From Caryophanales bacterium UBA3935 (GTDB lineage Bacteria; Bacillota_I; Bacilli_A; ML615J-28; CAG-698): 21,121 nucleotides of DNA. Both the position numbers and the translations under genes were made by a program. The notes beneath the pieces are model-generated. The model was not told the origin of the DNA and ran no database searches. It saw only the letters and a program-made list of their open reading frames with translations. Positions 15,702 through 21,121 of the stretch are shown piece after piece; position 1 is the first letter of the stretch; every line of letters starts with the position of its first letter. The stretch lies in NCBI GenBank assembly GCA_002385755.1, contig DGED01000060.1:13191-34311 (forward strand), given 5' to 3'.

Positions 15702-16517
15702 ATGGATAAAATAAGAGAATTTATCGAAACGGAATTAAGCAAAGTCATTTTCACCTTGGTAGCGTTGGCGCTTACGGTTTTGGTTTTGATAATCACGGGC
15801 GCGTTGGTTAACCGTTTTATCAGAAAAAAAAGAGACACGCGAAAAAGGGCGACGACTTTGGCCAAGCTTATGCAAAGCATTTTCCGCTATGTTTTGATTA
15901 TTATTATGATAATTGTTATCCTGGGTATATGGGGCGTGAATATCACCCCGCTATTGGCGGGCGCGGGAATAGTCGGTATCGTTATCGGCTTGGGAGCGCA
16001 AAGCCTGATACGCGACTTCCTTGCCGGTCTATCGATCGTTTTTGAGAATTATTTCGATGTCGGGGACGTTGTCGAAATAAAGGGGTATAAAGGAAAGGTA
16101 ATCGAAATCGGGCTGAAATCGACAAAAATTCAAAATTGGAAAGGCGAAGTAAAAATTTTCGCCAACGGCGATATCGTCGAGGTGACGAACTTTTCTAAAA
16201 ATCCGACGATCGCCTATGTCGATATTGATGTTTCGCATCGGCATAATATTGATGACGTCATTGAATTATTGGAAGAAAACCTGGGCGGCTTAAGGGAGAT
16301 ATACCAGCAAATCGTCGAGGGCCCGAACGTTATCGGCACGACAGCCGTCGGCGCGGATGGCGCGACGCTAAGGATTATCGTGAAGACGCTGCCGGAGGAA
16401 CATTACGCGGTCGAGCGCGGTATGAAAAAGTTTGTTAAGGACCTTTTCGAGAAAAACAATATTGAGTTTTCCATGCCGCGGATGGTGGTGTATAATGATA
16501 AAATTCCAAAAATATAA
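15702..16517 (+). CDS. Small-conductance mechanosensitive channel, MscS family
   Basis: Membrane channel that opens under tension and releases solutes on osmotic downshock, acting as a heptamer. 271 residues: three transmembrane segments (about 14-38, 58-78 and 83-115), the third being the Gly/Ala-rich pore helix (LLAGAGIVGIVIGLGAQSL, 84-102) followed by the family's IRDFLAG; then the beta domain (YFDVGDVVEIKGYKG, 117-131) and the C-terminal alpha/beta domain. RBS AAGGAT (15692-15697) overlaps the parA stop, so it is probably cotranscribed and coupled. A neighbouring mscS-DUF951 pair near parAB is a common arrangement in Bacilli, so this is inherited context rather than an insertion. Confidence 0.92.
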   Translation: MDKIREFIETELSKVIFTLVALALTVLVLIITGALVNRFIRKKRDTRKRATTLAKLMQSIFRYVLIIIMIIVILGIWGVNITPLLAGAGIVGIVIGLGAQSLIRDFLAGLSIVFENYFDVGDVVEIKGYKGKVIEIGLKSTKIQNWKGEVKIFANGDIVEVTNFSKNPTIAYVDIDVSHRHNIDDVIELLEENLGGLREIYQQIVEGPNVIGTTAVGADGATLRIIVKTLPEEHYAVERGMKKFVKDLFEKNNIEFSMPRMVVYNDKIPKI

Positions 16518-16701
16518 TAACGGCGACATATACGAATTCAAAAAAGCTCACCCATGCGGCGGGAAGAGCTGGAAAATGATTCGCCAGGGCGTCGACTGCA
16601 AACTGGAATGCACGACATGCAAACGCGTGATAATGATTCCAAGAATTCAATTAGCAAAAAAAATAAAAAAAATTCTATATCAGGCCGAAAACCCCGAATA
16701 G
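16495..16701 (+). CDS. DUF951 family protein (YyzM-like)
   Basis: 68-residue protein of unknown function, matching the small DUF951 family known from Bacilli: NNGDIYEFKKAHPCGGKSWK (8-27), then IRQGVDCKLECTTCKRVIMIPR (30-51). The cysteines of HPCGG and of ExCTTC, with a further Cys in VDCKL, look like a possible zinc site, which is inference. ATG 16495 is chosen because the family begins a few residues before the GD motif; a longer frame would start deep inside mscS. It overlaps mscS by 23 nt and has only a weak GGTGG (16484-16488), so it probably depends on translation of mscS. In relatives ychF usually follows; here a terminator does. Confidence 0.88.
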   Translation: MIKFQKYNNGDIYEFKKAHPCGGKSWKMIRQGVDCKLECTTCKRVIMIPRIQLAKKIKKILYQAENPE

Positions 16702-16710
16702 AATTTTTTT
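16666..16710 (+). terminator. Rho-independent terminator overlapping the DUF951 3' end
   Basis: A 13-bp perfect A/T-rich stem (16666-16678 with 16698-16710) and a 19-nt loop; the 3' arm ends in seven T. The stop codon of DUF951 (16699-16701) lies inside the 3' arm. It closes the mnmG-to-DUF951 transcript. Confidence 0.72.
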
Positions 16711-16711
16711 A

Positions 16712-16740
16712 TTGGCTTGAAAGCGAAATTATGTTAAGAT
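16712..16740 (+). promoter_or_regulatory. Sigma-A promoter for the ABC transporter operon
   Basis: TTGGCT (16712-16717), 17 bp, then TAAGAT (16735-16740) with extended TG at 16732-16733. It starts immediately after the preceding terminator and lies 27 nt before ATG 16768. Confidence 0.72.
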
Positions 16741-16767
16741 TAACTACGAATGTCGGGGTGCGCTAGA

Positions 16768-19092
16768 ATGATCGAGTTGATTGGCGTTTCAAAAATATAC
16801 CGTGTCGGCGGTTGTGAAATCAAAGCCTTGGATAATGTCAGCATTTCTTTCCGCGAGAAGGAATTCGTCTGTGTCCACGGGCCTTCCGGGTGTGGGAAAA
16901 CAACCATGTTGAATATTGTCGGCGGGCTTGACCGGAGCACGTCGGGAAAGATTATTATCAAAGGACAAAACACTTCTGGGTTTAAAGACGTTGATTGGGA
17001 TGCCTACCGCAACAAGTCGGTCGGCTTTGTTTTTCAAAACTACTATCTTTTGCCTCATTTAACCGTGTATGAAAACGTCGAGATGGCATTGAACCTGGCC
17101 GGGGCGAGCCGGAAAGAAAAGAGAAAAAAAGTTTTGGCGGCCCTGGAGAAAGTGGGGCTTCTCTCCTATTCCAAGCAATTACCCAATCAATTATCAGGCG
17201 GGCAGATGCAAAGAGTGGCGATCGCCCGGGCGATCGTCAACGATACCGATATTGTTTTGGCCGACGAGCCGACAGGCGCCCTAGATTCCGGGAACGCGGA
17301 AAAGATCATGCAAATCTTAAAAGAGATTTCCAAAGAGCGTTTGGTCGTCGTCGTTAGTCACAATCTCCAGTTAGCGCAAAAATACGCGGACCGGATCGTA
17401 GAATTGTTTGACGGGCGGATTGTCGACGACTCGCGCCCGGTCGAAAAAAGAGCGGCTAAAACGGAATACCGGAAAACAAAAACGGCGATGTCATTTTTCG
17501 TCGCGGCGAAAATCGCGCTCAAAAATATGCTTCGCACCAAATTTAAAACAATATTAACCGTTTTCGCCGGATGCATCGGCATTATCGGCGTCGGATTGGT
17601 CCTGGCGATTTCCAACGGCGTGAACGTTTATATTGAAGACGTGCAAAAAGCCGCTCTCGCTAATTACCCGATTTATATCCGCAGCAGCGCCAAGCGCAAA
17701 GACGAGAGTTCGACGCCCGAATGGGACAAATTCCCCGACAAAAATAATAAGATAATAAATATTCGAAAAGGGTATTTACATAGCGATTATTATAACGTGA
17801 TTGACGACGAGTTTCTTAATTATCTCGACGAAATGGATAAGTCGCTTTACACGGTAATAAATTATAACAAAAGAGTCGCCATGAACGTGCTCGTCGTCAA
17901 GATCAACGGCGATTACCAGCGCGTATCGCCAAGCATATTCACGGAATTGGCGGCTGACGAATTCGTTTTGGACCAGTACGAGGTTTTGTACGGCAATTTT
18001 CCAGAAAGAGAAAATGAGATCGCCTTATTGATAGACGAATATAACGCGATCGACGCGTATATTCTTTATAACATGGGCTTCGATTATGAGGAAACGGATT
18101 TTTACACGTTTGACGATATTGTCGGAACGGAATATAAATTGCTATCGAACGACGATTATTACGAGAAAATCGGCGACCGATACCGGTCGAAAACGATAAC
18201 GCAATATCGGGAATTATACGAGAATGCGGAAACGACTTTGAAGATCACCGCGATTATGAGGGTAAAACCCGGCGCTTCCACGCAATTATATCAGCCCGGG
18301 CTCTTGTATTTGCCGGAGTTAACGGAAAAAATCGTGAGTGACGCGAGAAATTCGCAAATAGTTCGGGAACAAATCGAGGGCGGCCTTGATTATAATGTTT
18401 TTTCCGGGTTGCCCTTTGAGAAAAGAGAAACGATGACTTCCACGTACTCCCCGGAATATCAATATAAAGAAAACCTTGTCACATTGGGTGCGATTGCGGA
18501 GACGGTAAGCATAAACGTCTACACGTCCTCGTTTGAAGAACGATTCCAGATCGCCGCGTATGTCGGCGCTTATGATAATAAAAACGAGGAAATCAAGATT
18601 TCGTATTCGGATTTCATCCAATCGGTCACCACTGAATTTGCCTCGATGGTTAAGGTTTTCAGCGCCGTCTTGATTATTTTTTCTTCCGTTTCGCTCGTCG
18701 TGTCGGCGATTTTAATCGGCATCATCACTTATATATCGGTTGTGGAAAGAATACGAGAGATCGGGGTGTTGCGGAGCATCGGCGCGCGGAAAATCGATAT
18801 CGCTCGCTTGTTTATTACGGAGACGGCGATCATCGGGTTTTTCTCGGGATTAACGGGTTTCTTCGGGGCGATGGCGCTCGCCAAACCGGTTAATAATTTT
18901 GTCGTTGATCTCATTAAGGAATACACGATATCCTTTCCGGGGATATCGCAGGTGATAGTCGCGAGATTCGAGTTTATATATTTTGTGATTTTGGTTTTTG
19001 GAAGTATGCTTTTGACGATAATCGCCGGGATTATCCCCGCGTTTATCGCGTCAAGAAAGCTTCCGATAAAAGCATTGCGAACAGAGGGGTAG
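16768..19092 (+). CDS. Fused ABC transporter: N-terminal ATPase and C-terminal FtsX/MacB-type permease
   Basis: 774 residues combining a LolD/MacB-type ATPase and a FtsX-type permease. ATPase: Walker [10 protein letters not shown] (38-46), Q-loop Q90, signature LSGGQ (142-146), Walker B IVLADE (162-167), H-loop H198. A charged linker follows, then membrane segment 1 (about 262-283), a large extracellular part (about 285-625), and three more segments (about 629-657, 683-708 and 735-760) with the FtsX motif [16 protein letters not shown]. Such mechanotransmission-type transporters act on extracellular substrates, for example antimicrobial peptides or lipoproteins, rather than by classic translocation; the substrate here is unknown. 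ATG 16768 follows GGGGTG (16755-16760); an in-frame ATG at 16750 would precede this RBS and is rejected. No two-component system is adjacent. Confidence 0.9.
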   Translation: MIELIGVSKIYRVGGCEIKALDNVSISFREKEFVCVHGPSGCGKTTMLNIVGGLDRSTSGKIIIKGQNTSGFKDVDWDAYRNKSVGFVFQNYYLLPHLTVYENVEMALNLAGASRKEKRKKVLAALEKVGLLSYSKQLPNQLSGGQMQRVAIARAIVNDTDIVLADEPTGALDSGNAEKIMQILKEISKERLVVVVSHNLQLAQKYADRIVELFDGRIVDDSRPVEKRAAKTEYRKTKTAMSFFVAAKIALKNMLRTKFKTILTVFAGCIGIIGVGLVLAISNGVNVYIEDVQKAALANYPIYIRSSAKRKDESSTPEWDKFPDKNNKIINIRKGYLHSDYYNVIDDEFLNYLDEMDKSLYTVINYNKRVAMNVLVVKINGDYQRVSPSIFTELAADEFVLDQYEVLYGNFPERENEIALLIDEYNAIDAYILYNMGFDYEETDFYTFDDIVGTEYKLLSNDDYYEKIGDRYRSKTITQYRELYENAETTLKITAIMRVKPGASTQLYQPGLLYLPELTEKIVSDARNSQIVREQIEGGLDYNVFSGLPFEKRETMTSTYSPEYQYKENLVTLGAIAETVSINVYTSSFEERFQIAAYVGAYDNKNEEIKISYSDFIQSVTTEFASMVKVFSAVLIIFSSVSLVVSAILIGIITYISVVERIREIGVLRSIGARKIDIARLFITETAIIGFFSGLTGFFGAMALAKPVNNFVVDLIKEYTISFPGISQVIVARFEFIYFVILVFGSMLLTIIAGIIPAFIASRKLPIKALRTEG

Positions 19093-19094
19093 AA

Positions 19095-20816
19095 ATGTTA
19101 AAAAAATTCGTTAGATATTATCGGCCTCATTTGGCGTTGTTTATAGTCGATATGGTTTGCGCGTTGTTTATCGCCGCCATCGATTTGGTCTTTCCCGTTT
19201 TTACAAGTCTCGTCTTGAAAGAATTTATTCCCAATAATGAGATTAACCGCGTTTTTATCTTTGGGGCCGCGCTTTTGATTATTTTCGTAATAAGATTTTT
19301 CTTCGCTTATGTCGTCGGTTATTGGGGACACGTGATGGGAATCCGTATCGAAACCGACATGCGTTCCGATTTGTTTAAAAAGCTCCAAACGATGGATTAC
19401 CAGTTCTTCGATAACAAGCAAACCGGGGAGTTAATGGCTAACCTAACGTCGCATATTCATGACGTGGCCGAGATGAGTCACCATGCTCCCGAGGATTTGT
19501 TTATATCGGCGATAATGTTAATCGGAAGCTTTATAATTTTGATAAGAATTCATCTGCTCTTAACGGTAATCGTCTTTATTTTCTTATTGTTTTTGATTAT
19601 TTTTTCTTTATCGCGCCGCTTTAAGATGATGCAAAGTTTTCGCGTCTCCAGGCGGGTGCAGGGAGACTTGCTTGCCGAGATTGAGAGCAGCATCAGCGGG
19701 ATAAGGCTAACCAAGGCTTATACCAACGAGCGTTACGAACAAAAGAAATTTGAAAAAATCAACCTTACGTACCGGCAAGCCCGTTCCAATATTTTTAAAC
19801 AGATTGGGCTCTTTGCCTCCGGAAACGCGTTTTTTATTAGTCTTGCGAACTTGGGGCTTTTGGTGTTCGGCGGCTATTTTGTGTACAAAAATTACATCGA
19901 CGCCATCGATTTGACGACCTACTTTTTATATGTCAATTTTTTAATAACGCCGATTCAGAGGCTAATCAACTCGATGGAGCAGCTGCAACAAGGTTTTTCG
20001 GGGATTGAAAAATTCTTTCAATTGATGAAAGTCGAACCGAAAATTGTCTCCCGCCCGAGCGCGACCGTAAACCCTGATATTAAAGGTAATATTGAATTCC
20101 GGGATGTCGAGTTCAAATATGACGAGGACGATAACGAGTATATTCTCAGCAATTTTAATTTGACCATTCCCGCAGGAAAAAGGATCGCCTTGGTCGGCGA
20201 AACGGGCGCGGGGAAAACGACGATTTCCAAATTGGTGCCCCGGTTTTACGATGTCGAAAGCGGCGAGATATTAATCGACGGGATAAACGTGAAAGATTAT
20301 GATTTGTATAACTTGCGTCAAGCGATAGGGATAGTTCAACAGGATGTTTTTATCTTTTGGGGAACGATTAGAGACAACATCTTGTACGGCCGGCCCGACG
20401 CAACTTTTGAGGAAGTAGTCGAGGCGGCTAAGAAAGCGAAAATTCATGATTTTATCATGACGCTTGAAGACGGTTACGATACCCTTACGGGCGAGCGCGG
20501 CGTTAGGCTTTCCGGCGGCCAACAACAAAGAATCTCAATCGCACGGTTGTTTTTGAAAAACCCGCGAATATTGATTCTTGACGAGGCGACTTCCTCGCTT
20601 GACAATATAACGGAAAACATGATTCAGGAAGCGTTTGAGGAGCTTTCCCGCGGAAAAACGACCATTATGATCGCCCACCGCTTGTCGACAATACAAAACG
20701 CGGACGAGATTATCGTCATCAGCAAAAAGGGCATAGAAGAAAGAGGATCCCATAAAGAATTGATTTCTCGGGGCGGTTATTACGCCGATTTATATAATGC
20801 CTCGGTGTACAAATAA
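19095..20816 (+). CDS. ABC exporter half-transporter (transmembrane and ATPase domains)
   Basis: 573-residue type IV exporter of the MsbA/MdlB/LmrA group: six membrane helices in the first 320 residues (about 12-37, 52-75, 133-152, 155-172, 238-262 and 272-290) and an ATPase domain from 332. Seen: Walker A GETGAGKTT (368-376), VQQD Q-loop (414-417), FWGTIRDNILYG, signature LSGGQ (472-476), Walker B ILILDEA (492-498), D-loop SSLD, H528. Both catalytic sites look intact. It probably works as a homodimer since no second half-transporter is adjacent; drug, lipid or peptide export cannot be told apart. GAGGGG (19084-19089) overlaps the end of the fused ABC gene, with only 2 nt between the genes, so the two are cotranscribed and may handle the same compound. 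Confidence 0.92.
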   Translation: MLKKFVRYYRPHLALFIVDMVCALFIAAIDLVFPVFTSLVLKEFIPNNEINRVFIFGAALLIIFVIRFFFAYVVGYWGHVMGIRIETDMRSDLFKKLQTMDYQFFDNKQTGELMANLTSHIHDVAEMSHHAPEDLFISAIMLIGSFIILIRIHLLLTVIVFIFLLFLIIFSLSRRFKMMQSFRVSRRVQGDLLAEIESSISGIRLTKAYTNERYEQKKFEKINLTYRQARSNIFKQIGLFASGNAFFISLANLGLLVFGGYFVYKNYIDAIDLTTYFLYVNFLITPIQRLINSMEQLQQGFSGIEKFFQLMKVEPKIVSRPSATVNPDIKGNIEFRDVEFKYDEDDNEYILSNFNLTIPAGKRIALVGETGAGKTTISKLVPRFYDVESGEILIDGINVKDYDLYNLRQAIGIVQQDVFIFWGTIRDNILYGRPDATFEEVVEAAKKAKIHDFIMTLEDGYDTLTGERGVRLSGGQQQRISIARLFLKNPRILILDEATSSLDNITENMIQEAFEELSRGKTTIMIAHRLSTIQNADEIIVISKKGIEERGSHKELISRGGYYADLYNASVYK

Positions 20817-20862
20817 AAAAAGCTTAGTTCGCCTGATGTTCCTCGGGAGAACTAAGCTTTTT
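20817..20862. terminator. Bidirectional terminator between convergent genes
   Basis: A 14-bp perfect stem (20817-20830 with 20849-20862) with an A run before and a T run at the end, so it can serve both the ABC operon and the convergent exonuclease gene. Inside the loop C20832-C20833 can pair further with G20846-G20847. Confidence 0.88.
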
Positions 20863-20864
20863 AT

Positions 20865-21121
20865 TTAAAATATTTCCAAAACTACCGGGCAGTGATCGCT
20901 GCCGTAGATTTCGTCCCTAATGATGCTGTTTTTCATTTTAGAAGCCAAACGTTCGGAGAGAATAAAGTAATCGATCCGCCAGCCGACATTGTTGGCTCGG
21001 GCGTTAAACATGTAACTCCACCAAGTATATTGGACTTTGTCTGGGTAAAGATAGCGGAACGAATCGATAAAGCCGCTTTCCATCAGTTTTTGGAACTGGG
21101 TTCTTTCCTCTATCGTGTACC
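20865..21121 (-). CDS. Exodeoxyribonuclease III / AP endonuclease, C-terminal part (cut by the window edge)
   Basis: Only the last 85 residues are in the window; the frame runs off the right edge (base 21121). The ExoA/Xth family of the EEP superfamily repairs abasic sites and trims 3' ends in DNA. Seen: ERTQFQKLMESGFIDSFRYL, then YTWWSY, the R-A-N-N-V-G-WRIDYFI segment with the conserved Trp-Arg-x-Asp-Tyr, and the catalytic terminal motif GSDHCPV followed by VLEIF and TAA. The visible pattern (WWSY, FNARANN, GWRIDY) is the ExoA form common in Bacillota. The in-frame ATG at 21083 is an internal Met. It converges on the ABC operon through a shared terminator. Confidence 0.93.
   Translation of the reverse strand, partial: YTIEERTQFQKLMESGFIDSFRYLYPDKVQYTWWSYMFNARANNVGWRIDYFILSERLASKMKNSIIRDEIYGSDHCPVVLEIF

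Noticed and set aside
16750..16767. Start of the fused ABC transporter at ATG 16750
   Set aside because: It lies upstream of the good GGGGTG RBS and almost at the predicted transcription start; homologues begin at the MIEL-type start at 16768.

Overview
The window looks like a low- to mid-GC Bacillota chromosome (class Bacilli or a deep relative close to the Erysipelotrichia/Mollicutes side). The evidence is the gene order pth-mfd-spoVT, mnmG-rsmG-parA and mscS-DUF951, strong purine-rich ribosome binding sites, sigma-A type promoters and TAA-dominated stops. The genetic code appears standard: the Trp codons I checked in conserved genes are TGG and no conserved gene is interrupted by TGA. All genes run on the + strand except a partial exonuclease III gene at the right edge. 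I saw no rRNA, tRNA, CRISPR array, insertion sequence or phage gene.

Layout. (1) 1-7511, housekeeping block: the 3' three quarters of clpB (disaggregase), folD (one-carbon folate enzyme), pth (peptidyl-tRNA hydrolase), mfd (transcription-repair coupling factor) and spoVT (AbrB-GAF regulator of the forespore), closed by a terminator. (2) 7520-9379: a strong promoter drives degV (fatty-acid binding protein) and fba (class II aldolase), closed by a terminator. (3) 9380-12200, a patch of lineage-specific envelope genes: two small membrane proteins, a CxxC thioredoxin-like lipoprotein, a VanZ-family membrane protein and an Ig-like (BIG2-type) lipoprotein, several with their own promoters. (4) 12325-16710: the mnmG-rsmG-parA-mscS-DUF951 cluster, with tight or overlapping joints and no parB. 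(5) 16712-20862: two ABC transporter genes, a fused ATPase-FtsX-type permease and a half-size exporter, closed by a bidirectional terminator shared with the convergent exonuclease III gene.

The points most worth a second look are a forespore sigma-G-type promoter directly in front of spoVT, which suggests a sporulation programme; an orphan, C-terminally divergent ParA with parB missing from its usual place; the absence of fin between pth and mfd; an unusual start signal for folD; and the uncharacterised envelope gene patch with a redox-type lipoprotein. No radically new system is evident. Most of the window is ordinary core chromosome.
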